The position numbers and the translations under genes are program-made. 64,000 nt of DNA from Prevotella sp. (GTDB lineage: Bacteria > Bacteroidota > Bacteroidia > Bacteroidales > Bacteroidaceae): assembly GCA_017442825.1 (NCBI GenBank), contig JAFRYZ010000041.1, positions 159,392 through 223,391 on the forward strand. The letters are read 5' to 3'. The notes below the pieces were generated by a model. That model saw only the letters and a list, made by a program, of their open reading frames with translations. It had not been told where the DNA came from and did no database searches. Below are positions 33,177 to 42,279 of the stretch, one piece after another. The first letter of the stretch is position 1; each line of letters begins with the position of its first letter.

Positions 33177-35564
33177 ATGAAGACAAAACTGCTATTGATA
33201 TTTCTGATGGTCTTTGCCCTGGCGGTGCCTGCCGACGCAGTGCTCAAGGAGAAGGACCTGGGCACGCAGCTGGAGGTGCTGCGCCACGAACTGACGACAT
33301 ACCACCGCGAACAGCAAGACCGGCTGCTGGACTCAAAAATCAGGAGCGAGCAGGTGATGTCGCGGCTGAGGGAGATTATGGAGAAGTCGTCGCTGAACGC
33401 GCTGATGCTGTATTCGCAGAAGACGGACTACGTGTTCGACCTGACGTATGCCTGCCACGAGGCAACGAAGCAATATCATGACTTCCAGCGTTTTACGGCT
33501 CCTTTCAAGGAGTATGTGGCTCAGAGCAATTCGGACATAGCCCGCTACGACTCTCTGGTAGACATGCTGAGCAAGATGCCCACGATGGTGCTCGACGAGA
33601 AGGCGAAGATAGACCGCAACGTGTGTCTGACGCTGGCGGTGAACATCCGGCGCATGCTGAAGGATGCCAACGAGGCTCTGCAGGAGAACCTGATGTGGTA
33701 CGACTTCACGGAAAAGCGACTGAAGGGGCTGAACGACTATGCCAACCAGCGCTACAAGGAGATTCAGACGAACATCTTCCGCAACGGCGGCGACAACTAT
33801 ATCAAGACGCTCACGACAATGAACTGGAAGCTGTTGCGCGCCAAGGCGGCGATGGCAGAGAAATACACACCGTCGCACATGGTGAAGTCGCAGTGGGACG
33901 TGATGTGGATCGTGGGTCTGTTCATGACGCTGCTCATCTACGGTGTCATCTCGGTAGTGCTCAACGTCTTCGCCTTCCGCTTCATCATGACGTTTTTGCT
34001 GAAGCGCGCGGCGCGCATGAAGAACCACAAGATATCGTCGTGGTACGACAAGTACATGTCGAAGCGGGCTTGCATCACGCTGGCAACGAGCGTCATCACG
34101 CTGGCGGTCATCCTGGGTGTGGTGCGCATGACGTGGAACCAGAACTTCATGACGATGGCGAGCGGACTGCTCATCGAATATTCGTGGCTGCTGGCGGTGA
34201 TTCTCATCTCGCTGCTGCTGCGCGTCGATGCCTCGCAGATCAAGAGCTCGTTCCGCATCTATTCGCCGCTGGTGGTGGTGGGATTCCTCGTCATCGCCTT
34301 CCGCATCGTGCTCATTCCCAACGACATCGTAGATATCGTGCTGCCGCCCATCCTCTTCGTCTGCTCGCTGTGGCAGTGGTGGACGATACGGCGCAACCAG
34401 CAGAACATTCCGCGCTACGACGTCTATCTCACCTACACCTCGCTGACGGTTTTCATCGTCAGCGTCGTATGCGCCTGGCTGGGCTACACGCTGCTCAGCG
34501 TCCAGCTGCTCATCTGGTGGATTATGCAGATGACCTGCCTGCTCACCCTCGCCTGTGTGCGCGACTGGCTGACGGCTTACCGCGCGCGCAAGGGCATCAA
34601 GGAGAAACCCATCAACGAGGTGTGGGGTTTCCGCTTCATCTACTATGTGGTGCAGCCCGCACTGGTCATCTACTCCTTCATCCTCAGCGTCTATTGGGCT
34701 GCCGACGTGTTCAACCTGAGCGCACTGACGTGGGACGTGTTCTTCTACCCCTTCCTCAACACGAAGTACATCCAGATGAGCATCTTCACACTCTCGCAGG
34801 TGCTCATCCTGTGGTTCATCTTCAACTACATCAACCACACCGCCAAGGCCTTCATCCGCCTGTGGCTCAACAAGAAAGACCCCACCACGGCCGAAAGCCG
34901 CTCCGTGATGCTCATCAACGTGCTGCAGGTGGTTGTCTGGGGACTCTGGCTGCTCATCAGCCTCGCCCTGCTCCATGTCTCCAACACGTGGCTCGTGGTC
35001 ATCTCCGGCGGACTCTCCACAGGTATCGGTTTTGCCATGAAGGACATCCTGGAGAACATCTACTACGGTGTTTCGCTCATGGCAGGACGCGTAAAGGTGG
35101 GCGACTGGGTGGAGTGCGACGGTATCAAGGGCAAGGTGTCCAACATCTCCTACACATCTACCATGATCGAGGCCATCGATGGCTCGGTCATCGCCTTCAC
35201 CAATTCGCAGCTCTTCACGAAAAACTATAAGAACCTGACGAAAAACCACGGCTATGTGCTCGCCATGATACCCTTCGGAGTAGCCTACGGCTCCAACATC
35301 AAACAGGTGACAAAGCTCGTAGAGGAAGCTGTAGTGCAACTGCGCCTCAACGGACTCGACAAGAAGAAGCTACCCAAGGTGGTCTTCACCGACTTCGGAG
35401 ACAGCAGCATCAATTTCAAGCTGTTGTGCTGGTGCGATGCCGTGCGCCAAATCTACATCGTCAGCGAACTCACCGCCGCCATCTACGATGTGCTCAACCA
35501 GCACCACATAGAAATACCTTTCCCACAACGCGACGTACATATCATAAAAGAGAAGACGCAATAG
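33177..35564 (+). CDS. MscS-family mechanosensitive channel, large form
   Basis: A 795-residue membrane protein: signal peptide (MKTKLLLIFLMVFALAVPADA), a periplasmic helical domain to about residue 240, about ten membrane helices, and a C-terminal MscS domain. The pore-lining and beta-domain segments are clear: SGGLSTGIGFAMKDILENIY, GRVKVGDWVECDGIKGKVSN and FTNSQLF. Such large MscS relatives release solutes under osmotic downshift. The longer frame from 33108 runs through promoter DNA and is rejected. Confidence 0.9.
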   Translation: MKTKLLLIFLMVFALAVPADAVLKEKDLGTQLEVLRHELTTYHREQQDRLLDSKIRSEQVMSRLREIMEKSSLNALMLYSQKTDYVFDLTYACHEATKQYHDFQRFTAPFKEYVAQSNSDIARYDSLVDMLSKMPTMVLDEKAKIDRNVCLTLAVNIRRMLKDANEALQENLMWYDFTEKRLKGLNDYANQRYKEIQTNIFRNGGDNYIKTLTTMNWKLLRAKAAMAEKYTPSHMVKSQWDVMWIVGLFMTLLIYGVISVVLNVFAFRFIMTFLLKRAARMKNHKISSWYDKYMSKRACITLATSVITLAVILGVVRMTWNQNFMTMASGLLIEYSWLLAVILISLLLRVDASQIKSSFRIYSPLVVVGFLVIAFRIVLIPNDIVDIVLPPILFVCSLWQWWTIRRNQQNIPRYDVYLTYTSLTVFIVSVVCAWLGYTLLSVQLLIWWIMQMTCLLTLACVRDWLTAYRARKGIKEKPINEVWGFRFIYYVVQPALVIYSFILSVYWAADVFNLSALTWDVFFYPFLNTKYIQMSIFTLSQVLILWFIFNYINHTAKAFIRLWLNKKDPTTAESRSVMLINVLQVVVWGLWLLISLALLHVSNTWLVVISGGLSTGIGFAMKDILENIYYGVSLMAGRVKVGDWVECDGIKGKVSNISYTSTMIEAIDGSVIAFTNSQLFTKNYKNLTKNHGYVLAMIPFGVAYGSNIKQVTKLVEEAVVQLRLNGLDKKKLPKVVFTDFGDSSINFKLLCWCDAVRQIYIVSELTAAIYDVLNQHHIEIPFPQRDVHIIKEKTQ

Positions 35565-35565
35565 A

Positions 35566-35641
35566 AAGCCCCCCATGAAGGGGGAGCTTTCGACCTTCTA
35601 CCCTATCCACTCCCCTCTCCCGTAGGAGAGGGGCTGGGTGG
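35566..35641. repeat. G/C palindromes after mscS
   Basis: GCCCCCCATGAAGGGGGAGC and a perfect CCCCTCTCC-CGTA-GGAGAGGGG hairpin. They lie between convergent genes and could terminate transcription. Confidence 0.8.
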
Positions 35642-35677
35642 TGAGGCTGTTTTTACCTCATTGGACAAAAAAGACAC

Positions 35678-36262
35678 TTATCTTGGTTGTTCTTCGAGTT
35701 TCGCCGTCACCTTGACGTTCACCAAGAAGGTGTGCTTCTTGCCGTCGGAGATAGAATTCTTGTCGCCGGAGAGCACAAACTTGCCCACAACCGTGAACGA
35801 ATTGCCAATCTTCGTCATCGTTATCTGGCTGCCCGCATCCAAGATCCACTGCGCCTCTCCCAGCTCGTTGAGGTCGGTGTCGCCATACCATTCATAGTCG
35901 TAGTTGCTATTGGAGTAACGGACAGAGGCATACGAGTCGCCAAAATTCTTGATTGGCTGATTCAACCTGACCAGCTTGCCTAGTTGTGCGAAAGGCACCC
36001 TCATGCGCAATGACGTATTGTCTTTAAACGGCAGCTCCAAAGCAGTCCAATCATCCCCGTTGTTGTAGACTACATTTTCGAGGTCGATGGTCTTGTCCAC
36101 GCCATCCAGCCGCACCGTACCCAGAGGCAGGTCCATGTCGTCATCACCGCCGCCGGGACTACCGCCCTTATCGTCGTCACTACCGCAAGCCGTCAGGCTC
36201 ATCGTCATCGCTGCCACCACCATAGCCGTCATCAGCACACCCATTTTCTTCAAAATCTTCAT
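35678..36262 (-). CDS. Predicted lipoprotein, function unknown
   Basis: A 194-residue protein with a lipoprotein signal peptide ending MSLTACGSDDD: lipobox LTAC with acidic residues at +2 to +6, the Bacteroidetes surface-export-like pattern. A Gly/Asp linker follows, then a beta-rich domain of about 145 residues (NVVYNNGDDWTALELPF and later segments). I do not recognise a family. Upstream (36263-36458) is AT-rich non-coding DNA with no clear motif. Confidence 0.8.
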   Translation of the reverse strand: MKILKKMGVLMTAMVVAAMTMSLTACGSDDDKGGSPGGGDDDMDLPLGTVRLDGVDKTIDLENVVYNNGDDWTALELPFKDNTSLRMRVPFAQLGKLVRLNQPIKNFGDSYASVRYSNSNYDYEWYGDTDLNELGEAQWILDAGSQITMTKIGNSFTVVGKFVLSGDKNSISDGKKHTFLVNVKVTAKLEEQPR

Positions 36263-36458
36263 AGTTTCACTTTTTTAAATGGTTAATATAAATAGAATTT
36301 GAATTCGTTTTTCACAAACCTTGCTTGCAATGTAAACTAAGTTAAAGTAAAGGTAAGGAAAAATAGATAAAAAAGACTGCTCTCTTCCTTAAAATTTGTT
36401 AACCTTAAAAATTCACATGCGTGACAGTAGAGCCTCCCCCACTTTCGACACACATCAT

Positions 36459-38237
36459 TTATAGGTGATACATGAGGGAGATGATCAGGATGGCAGTAGC
36501 CAGGTAGAAAAGTTTTACGGGCAGGCCCATGCGCAGAAAATCGTTGGCACTGTAGCCTCCTGGTCCGTAAACCATCAGACTGAGGGTGGTGCCGATGGGG
36601 GTCATGAAGGCAGAGTTCACCGAAAGTATCAAGGCGATGGCAAAGGGGAGCAGATCACAGTGCAAGGCTGTAACGGCATTGCACATGATGGGGAACATCA
36701 AAGCTGCTACTGCCGTATTGGATATGAACTCCGTAACGATTGCCGTAACGAGGCAGATAGCTATCATCACTATGAGGGGATTGTCTCCGCAAATCGCCAG
36801 AATATTCATCGCCAACTGTTCTGCCAAGCCGTTTTTTTCGAGTGCCATACCCAAGGATATACCTCCCGCCACAGTGATAATAAGGCTCAAGTCGATGGAG
36901 TCCATTGCCTGAGAGGGCGAACAACAGCGGAAAAGAAGCATTGCTCCGGCTGCCAGGAAAGCCCCCTGCAGCAGAGGCATCACTCCGGTTGAAATAAGCA
37001 AAACCATGCCCACGAGGATAGCAGAAGAAACAAGTGGCGATTTGCTCTTGCTGGTGATTTGCTCTATGTCAAAGAACTGCAAGTCTTTCTTCATCGACTC
37101 TTTGTCGATTTTCTTATCAATAGGATAGATAAAAAGCAGCGAGTCGCCGCCACGCAAGATGACATCGCGCGGCGGTTGGTCGATGCGCACACCTCGACGC
37201 GACACCGCCACCAGAGTCATATCGTGGTCTTTCTCGAAAGAACTTTTGCCGAGACGAGTGCCTATCAAGCTGCTTCCGAAGCTGACATACGCGGTACAGA
37301 AATTGCGCACTTCCTCTTCCGGGCTGACACCGAGCACAGGAAAGTCGGAACTGACAAAACCCATCTTTTCTGCCAGCGCCACGAGGGCTTCAATATCACC
37401 TGCAAATATCAGATGGTCGCCACCCATCAGGATTTCGTCTTCGCTCACAGGAGAGAGCGCACGGCAGTTGTCGAAATGAATCAGTTCGATGAAGGTGCCC
37501 GCCTGCACATTGTTCAGACCCAGTTCGCCGATGGTCTTACCGATATGCGGATTGTTGGCCGTGACCATCATCTCCACCGTAAATTCTTCAATATTTTCCA
37601 ACCCCGACGACGCGCTGCTCCTGTCGGGCAGCAATCTGCGGCAGGCAAAGACAACCAGCAGACCCACTACCAGACATGCTGCGGCAGGAACGAACGACGC
37701 GAAGATGCCTAAGGGAGAGCCCGTCTGGTCAGCGTATAATCCGCTGATGACCAACCCCGACGTGGTCACAAAAATGGTCAACGCCCCTCCCATTCCAGCC
37801 GCATAAGACAAAGGGATGAGCAAGCGCGAGGGAGTGACACCCAGTTTCTTTGCCCACATCTGAACAACACCCACAAAGAACATGACTACGGTATCGTTGA
37901 CGATAAACGAGCTCAACAGGGCAACAGGAATCGTCAGACGCATGAAAATCCGCCCTTCCCCCTTCGGCTGCCCCAACACATGATTTGTAATCCATTGCAG
38001 CACACCCGTATAGGAGAGTCCCGCAACGACGACACACATGACACCAATAACAAGCGACGGTGTGCTGATGAAGCCGGAAAAGGCTTCTGTGACATCCAAC
38101 ACCCCCGTGACGTAAAGCACACCCACTGCACCAAGAAACACAATGTCTGCCCTGAGACGGGTAAACAGCAGAAGCGACATCACAGCTACAAGCGTCGCAA
38201 TGGTTATCCATGCATCAATTCCAAATCCTAAGAACAT
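36459..38237 (-). CDS. SLC13-type permease with two RCK_C (TrkA-C) domains
   Basis: A 592-residue divalent anion:Na+ symporter-like protein. Membrane helices fill residues 1-190 and 390-592. Between them are two TrkA-C-type domains, seen as FTVEMMVTANNPHIGKTIGE with GDHLIFAG, and KSSFEKDHDMTLVAVSRRGV with GDSLLFIYP. This layout is typical of SLC13/CitT relatives such as putative sulfate or dicarboxylate carriers. The start at 38237 is four bases past a -7 box. The in-frame ATG at 38282 lies upstream of the promoter. Confidence 0.88.
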   Translation of the reverse strand: MFLGFGIDAWITIATLVAVMSLLLFTRLRADIVFLGAVGVLYVTGVLDVTEAFSGFISTPSLVIGVMCVVVAGLSYTGVLQWITNHVLGQPKGEGRIFMRLTIPVALLSSFIVNDTVVMFFVGVVQMWAKKLGVTPSRLLIPLSYAAGMGGALTIFVTTSGLVISGLYADQTGSPLGIFASFVPAAACLVVGLLVVFACRRLLPDRSSASSGLENIEEFTVEMMVTANNPHIGKTIGELGLNNVQAGTFIELIHFDNCRALSPVSEDEILMGGDHLIFAGDIEALVALAEKMGFVSSDFPVLGVSPEEEVRNFCTAYVSFGSSLIGTRLGKSSFEKDHDMTLVAVSRRGVRIDQPPRDVILRGGDSLLFIYPIDKKIDKESMKKDLQFFDIEQITSKSKSPLVSSAILVGMVLLISTGVMPLLQGAFLAAGAMLLFRCCSPSQAMDSIDLSLIITVAGGISLGMALEKNGLAEQLAMNILAICGDNPLIVMIAICLVTAIVTEFISNTAVAALMFPIMCNAVTALHCDLLPFAIALILSVNSAFMTPIGTTLSLMVYGPGGYSANDFLRMGLPVKLFYLATAILIISLMYHL

Positions 38238-38241
38238 GCTG

Positions 38242-38249
38242 CAAAGGTA
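38242..38249 (-). promoter_or_regulatory. -7 box immediately before the SLC13 start
   Basis: TACCTTTG on the minus strand, then CAGC and ATG. This predicts a leaderless transcript. Confidence 0.65.
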
Positions 38250-38422
38250 ATTATTTATTTTATGATTCCGATTGCTCATCATAGCACTTTTTCGATATCA
38301 TCATTCAGAAAAGAGCACTTTCATAGCGACGCGGAGAAAGGAAAGAAGCGAAAGCGGAGAAAAAGGAAAGCTCTTTGACCTCATGCGGAAAAGGAGTGAA
38401 AAACCGACCGCACAAAAGCAAA

Positions 38423-38468
38423 AGAGAGACCTTTGGGGTCTCTCTTTTTGCGGTGCGTACGGGACTCG
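38423..38468 (-). repeat. Duplicated tRNA-Asp 3' end with its own terminator
   Basis: 38450-38468 repeats exactly the tRNA-Asp 3' end at 38582-38600 (GCGGTGCGTACGGGACTCG), 132 bases away. On the minus strand it is followed by a separate terminator hairpin, AGAGAGACC/GGTCTCTCT (38423-38445). It looks like the remnant of a second tRNA-Asp or an integration site (att) scar. Confidence 0.8.
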
Positions 38469-38556
38469 TAATCGCCAAAGGCGCTTTCAAGCGTAGCGAC
38501 TGAAAGAACCCTGACCGTAAAGGTCACGTGCGTGAGAGTTGTACGAACAAAAAGCA

Positions 38557-38581
38557 AAAAGCCTTCCATTGGAAGGCTTTT
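38557..38581 (-). terminator. Terminator of tRNA-Asp
   Basis: GCCTTCC (38561-38567) pairs with GGAAGGC (38571-38577), with A- and T-runs outside. Confidence 0.85.
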
Positions 38582-38582
38582 G

Positions 38583-38657
38583 CGGTGCGTACGGGACTCG
38601 AACCCGTGACCTCCTGCGTGACAGGCAGGCATTCTAACCAGGCTGAACTAACGCACC
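38583..38657 (-). tRNA. tRNA-Asp (GUC)
   Basis: The acceptor stem GGTGCGT/ACGCACC is intact and the discriminator is G. The anticodon arm CCTGC-CTGTCAC-GCAGG gives anticodon GUC. The T arm GGGTTCGAGTCCC is standard. CCA is not encoded (GCA follows). About 75 nt, transcribed leftward. Confidence 0.95.
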
Positions 38658-38723
38658 TTTTTGCTTTTGCGTTTGCAAAGGTATACATATTTTTCTATTC
38701 CTGCAAAGAAAACGAAGAAATTT

Positions 38724-39275
38724 TTAAAAAAAATATTGCATCAGTACAACGTCGCCCCATCCGTCGGCTGTCTGCACCCAGTCTTTCAGGCGGGCAGCAT
38801 CGCGGAACCCAGCCCCGCCGAAGAGTTGCAGCGACACTTCGTTGGCGGCATCGACATAGGCATAGAGCTGGTGCAGATGGAGCACACGGCGCGCATAGTC
38901 TGTCAACTGCGCCAAAGCCTGGTGACCCACACCCTTGCCTCGACTGTCTTGCCTGACCACGATGCCCACCTCTGCCCGCAGGTTGCGCGGATCGAAGGCT
39001 GTGAGGTCTGCCAGTCCAACGGTGCGTGCTTCTGACCTCTCTGCCCCAGCCTGCCCTGCTTCGGCTTCACGCTGTTCGATGATGAGTCGCACCTGTTTGT
39101 CGGTATAGATGTCGCCCGAAGCGTTGGCAAGGTAGTCGTGCAGCAGATAACGCGAAAAGGGCACATTGGCTGTACCAACATCCCACAGAGCTATGTTGTT
39201 CTCTATGTTATAGAGAAAGTCGAGGTCTTCGGGCTCCATCGCCCTCAAGGTCACGTTGTCTGCCATCATTGTCAA
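38724..39275 (-). CDS. GNAT-family N-acetyltransferase
   Basis: A 183-residue acetyltransferase of the RimJ/RimL/SpeG type. It opens TLRAMEPEDLDFLYNIENN. The acetyl-CoA loop is VVRQDSRGKGVGHQAL, and VDAANEVSLQLFGGAGFRD near the C-terminus is the SpeG-like signature. A Glu/Ala/Gly-rich insert (about residues 71-84) lies before the beta hairpin. The SpeG likeness suggests spermidine as substrate, but this is a guess. ATG at 39266 is an alternative start. Confidence 0.85.
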   Translation of the reverse strand: MTMMADNVTLRAMEPEDLDFLYNIENNIALWDVGTANVPFSRYLLHDYLANASGDIYTDKQVRLIIEQREAEAGQAGAERSEARTVGLADLTAFDPRNLRAEVGIVVRQDSRGKGVGHQALAQLTDYARRVLHLHQLYAYVDAANEVSLQLFGGAGFRDAARLKDWVQTADGWGDVVLMQYFF

Positions 39276-39287
39276 TTATGAATTGTC

Positions 39288-39329
39288 TTTCGAGCTTGCT
39301 CGCTTGCAGAGCGAAGCGGCGCAAGAATT
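39288..39329. repeat. 42-bp dispersed repeat, copy 1
   Basis: Begins TTTCGAGCTTGCTCG and ends GGCGCAAGAATT. It is identical to 47298-47339 and, for its first 31 bases, to 43923-43953. It is flanked by the AT-rich ATTATGAATT/AATTGTCAATT repeats that fill 39270-39365. Confidence 0.9.
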
Positions 39330-39365
39330 GTCAATTATGAATTATGAATTATGAAGTATGAATTG

Positions 39366-40574
39366 TCACTTTATCACCTCTTCCGCCCGTATGATGGTGC
39401 GCGTCTTGCGGTTGTAGGTTCCAATGAAGACGTTGTTGCGCGGTTGGCGGTAGAAGATGTCGAGAATCTGCTCGAAGCTGTACGAGTCGGTATCGTAAAC
39501 GACCACCAGAGGGCGTGTTTCGCTGCTGGTGAGGTAGGTAGCAAAGACTTCGTCGTTGTGGCCGTCGGGGTGGGTTGTGGCATCGGCTACGACAAAGTCG
39601 CCAAAGAGACCTTTGAAACGGGCTATCTTGCGGCACTGGTCGATGGCGGTCTGCTGTCCGATGAAGAGGTAGTTGGGGTCGCGGCGGCGCTTTCTGTTGA
39701 GGAAGCCGAGCGAACGACGCATCTGGGTGGTCAGCATGACGATAAGGGCAACGGTTGCCTTCAGGTAGATAGCCGTCTTGATGGGGATGCTCAGCCAGAA
39801 GCTCATGTGGCGGTAGTGCTTGCGGAAGAAGATGAGCATGGCATCGTAGAAGATGTGGATATAGCGGAAGCTAGAGTGTTCGGTGCTCTCGCCTTTGTAG
39901 TGCAATATCTTCTGCGGCAGGTACCAGTTTTTGAATCCGCCCTTGAGGATGCGGTACGACAGGTCGATGTCTTCGCCGTACATGAAGAAGTCTTCGTCGA
40001 GCAGTCCCACCTGCTCTATGGCTGCACGGCGCAGCATGCAGAAGGCTCCGCTTACAATCTCGATTTCTGCCGGCTCGTCCCAAGGCAGATAGCCCATGTA
40101 ATAGCGCCCCAGGCGTTTGTTCTTGGGAAACTTGGCACACAGACCGGTCATCTTGTAGAAGGCCGTCAGGGGGGTGGGAATGCCGCGCCGCGACTCACGG
40201 GCAGCCTCGCCGTCGCGTCCGAGCATGCACAGTCCCAAGGCTCCGGCGTCGGGGTGACTCTCCATGAAGGCAAGACACTCGCCGATGACGTGTTCACCTA
40301 CGAAGGTGTCGGGATTGATGAGCAGGATAAATTCGCCCTCACTCTGGCGTATGGCAATGTTGTTGGCTCGCGAGAAACCCAGGTTGTGGTTGCTCTCGAC
40401 GAAATTCACCTGCGAAAAGCGCTTGCTCAGGAAATCTACCGAGCCGTCTTTCGAATGGTTGTCAACGACGTAGATGTCTGCCTCGATGCCTTCAGTGGCG
40501 CGTTGCAGACTGATCAAGCATTGTTCCAGGTAGGACTTGACATTATAGCTGACGATGATGATGCTGAGTTTCAC
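39366..40574 (-). CDS. Family 2 glycosyltransferase
   Basis: A 402-residue GT-A glycosyltransferase, starting at GTG 40574 (VKLSIIIVSYNVKSYLEQCL). It has the nucleotide-binding VVDNHSKDGSVDFL, the DxD-equivalent LLINPDTF, and ISGAFC-like VSGAFCMLRR followed by DEDFFMYGEDIDLSYRI with the catalytic acid. A hydrophobic segment near residue 270 anchors it to the membrane, and about 100 C-terminal residues are not recognised. This is the rhamnosyltransferase-like subgroup. The much longer frame upstream is antisense to other genes. Confidence 0.88.
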   Translation of the reverse strand: MKLSIIIVSYNVKSYLEQCLISLQRATEGIEADIYVVDNHSKDGSVDFLSKRFSQVNFVESNHNLGFSRANNIAIRQSEGEFILLINPDTFVGEHVIGECLAFMESHPDAGALGLCMLGRDGEAARESRRGIPTPLTAFYKMTGLCAKFPKNKRLGRYYMGYLPWDEPAEIEIVSGAFCMLRRAAIEQVGLLDEDFFMYGEDIDLSYRILKGGFKNWYLPQKILHYKGESTEHSSFRYIHIFYDAMLIFFRKHYRHMSFWLSIPIKTAIYLKATVALIVMLTTQMRRSLGFLNRKRRRDPNYLFIGQQTAIDQCRKIARFKGLFGDFVVADATTHPDGHNDEVFATYLTSSETRPLVVVYDTDSYSFEQILDIFYRQPRNNVFIGTYNRKTRTIIRAEEVIK

Positions 40575-40585
40575 GAGAGGGGTTT

Positions 40586-41014
40586 TTAAGGTTGCACTTC
40601 GTATTTGCACCGTTTCATAGACGGATAGATCATGAACAGGCAGAGGAACAGCACGATGGCCATATAGCCGAAGGCTACGCTGAAGCCGAACAGATAGTAG
40701 AAAAGGGTGTTCAGCAGCATGGGCAGGCAGAGCATCATCATGCGCAAGGTGCCCCAGAGCAGCAGCCGGCGGGGTTTGTCCGTAGCGGTGGTCAGCGAAC
40801 GGCGGACAAACCCAATGCGGAAGAGATAGAGCGACAGGGGGATGAAACCTATCGTGAGCAGCTCCATCGTCGTGGTGACGAGAAACTGCAGGTTGTTGTC
40901 GCCCGTAAGGGTTCCTGCGGCAAGGGTGTCGGTCTCGTAGAGCACCACCGTGAGCAGCGACAGGGCAACCATCACGAAGAGTTCTGCCGTCAGTATGTTC
41001 TTGGTTTGTTTCAT
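40586..41014 (-). CDS. Small membrane protein, function unknown
   Basis: A 142-residue protein with four predicted membrane helices (about residues 9-28, 43-65, 88-108 and 110-130). The C-terminus is basic (YPSMKRCKYEVQP). It sits between recR and the glycosyltransferase on the same strand, with 60 and 11 bases of spacing, so it is probably co-transcribed. I do not recognise the family. Confidence 0.75.
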   Translation of the reverse strand: MKQTKNILTAELFVMVALSLLTVVLYETDTLAAGTLTGDNNLQFLVTTTMELLTIGFIPLSLYLFRIGFVRRSLTTATDKPRRLLLWGTLRMMMLCLPMLLNTLFYYLFGFSVAFGYMAIVLFLCLFMIYPSMKRCKYEVQP

Positions 41015-41074
41015 GTTTCTGTTTCTTTTCTGGGCGTCCTTCCGGAAGAAGGAATCTTTCCGCTGCCTCCACGT

Positions 41075-41686
41075 TCAACTGTTGAAGGGCGTGCGGTTCA
41101 GGATGCTTCGTCCGAGTGTCACCTCGTCGGTATATTCCAGTTCGTCGCCCACGGAGATGCCTCTGGCAATGATGCTCAGTTTGACTCCTGCAGGGGCGAG
41201 TTTGCGCGAGATGTAGAAGTTGGTGGTGTCGCCCTCCATGGTGCTGGCAAGGGCAAGGATGACCTCGCCGATGCCGCCTGCTCCTACCCGTTCTACCAGC
41301 GAATTGATTTCGAGGTCGGCAGGACCGATGCCTTCCATGGGCGAGATGATACCGCCCAGGACATGATAGAGTCCGTGGTACTGCTGCGTGTTCTCTATCG
41401 CCATCACGTCCTGAATGTTCTCCACCACGCAGATGGTGGACTTGTCGCGACGCGCATCGCTGCAGATGGGACACACGTCGGTGTCGCTGATGTTATGGCA
41501 CACACGGCAATGCTTGATGTCGTGGCGCACACGGGCTACTGCCTGCGAAAACTCATCGACATCGGCTTCGGGCTGGCGCAACAAGTGGAGCACCAAGCGC
41601 AACGCCGTCTTCCGCCCCACACCAGGCAGTTTGGAAAACTCGCTGACGGCCTTCTCCAACAGTTGTGACGGGTATGGCTGCGTCAT
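41075..41686 (-). CDS. recR: Recombination mediator RecR
   Basis: Acts with RecO (and RecF) to load RecA on gapped DNA. It has 203 residues. The N-terminal helix-hairpin-helix is in [15 protein letters not shown]; the zinc finger is [16 protein letters not shown]; the Toprim domain begins [14 protein letters not shown]; and the C-terminal [10 protein letters not shown] is conserved. All motifs are intact. Confidence 0.97.
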   Translation of the reverse strand: MTQPYPSQLLEKAVSEFSKLPGVGRKTALRLVLHLLRQPEADVDEFSQAVARVRHDIKHCRVCHNISDTDVCPICSDARRDKSTICVVENIQDVMAIENTQQYHGLYHVLGGIISPMEGIGPADLEINSLVERVGAGGIGEVILALASTMEGDTTNFYISRKLAPAGVKLSIIARGISVGDELEYTDEVTLGRSILNRTPFNS

Positions 41687-41695
41687 GGCGGGCTA

Positions 41696-42193
41696 TCAGT
41701 CGTCGAAGAGGTAAACGCCCAAGCCCACTTTCAGTCCGATGGTGGAGAAATCTCGGTGGTTGCGGAACGACTGGTCGTAGTAAACGGCGGGTTCGATGGT
41801 GACTGAGCGGTTGATGTAGAAAGCATAGCCTACCTCCACGCCTGGCATCACGTCGTTGTAGTTGCCGTTGGCATGAATCCACTTGGCGTTGAGCCCCAGG
41901 TAGAGACCGTTCTGGATGATGTAATAGCGTCCGCCTACACCCAGTTCAAAATAGTCTTGCACTTCGTCTCTGCCACTGTGCTGGTAACCGATGCTGCCCA
42001 GAGCCATCAGGTTGTCCCAAAGAATGTAACCGCCTTTGGCTTCGAGTCCGAAATTGAACTTGTCGCCACCATTATAGTGCATGTCTAGTCCGGTCAGCGA
42101 GGCTCCGATGTAGCCCTTACCTTTCTGAAACTGTGCATGGGCAGCAACTGTCATCGTCAATACTGCTATCAGCAGCGCAAATCTTTTCATCAT
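41696..42193 (-). CDS. Small outer-membrane beta-barrel protein
   Basis: A 165-residue protein with signal peptide (MMKRFALLIAVLTMTVAAHAQ). It has alternating hydrophobic strands, such as FNFGLEAKGGYILWDNLMAL, YFELGVGGRYYI, and a last strand LKVGLGVYLFDD. This is the OmpA-N/OmpX-like eight-strand barrel pattern. A specific role cannot be given. It is 9 bases upstream of recR on the same strand. Confidence 0.75.
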   Translation of the reverse strand: MMKRFALLIAVLTMTVAAHAQFQKGKGYIGASLTGLDMHYNGGDKFNFGLEAKGGYILWDNLMALGSIGYQHSGRDEVQDYFELGVGGRYYIIQNGLYLGLNAKWIHANGNYNDVMPGVEVGYAFYINRSVTIEPAVYYDQSFRNHRDFSTIGLKVGLGVYLFDD

Positions 42194-42279
42194 AGTCGTA
42201 ATGTTTTTTTATATTATAAAATTCGTATTCAAAATGTCCCATGTCCAATATGTTCCTAAAAAACCTCCGTCCTTAGACC

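Noticed and set aside
33333-35339. 668-codon minus-strand frame opposite the MscS gene
   Set aside because: It is the antisense of a clear coding gene in a G/C-biased third-position context; the composition is His/Asp/Val-rich and without any motif.
40592-41668. 358-codon plus-strand frame opposite recR and the small membrane protein gene
   Set aside because: Antisense of recognised genes, His/Gln-rich shadow with no family.
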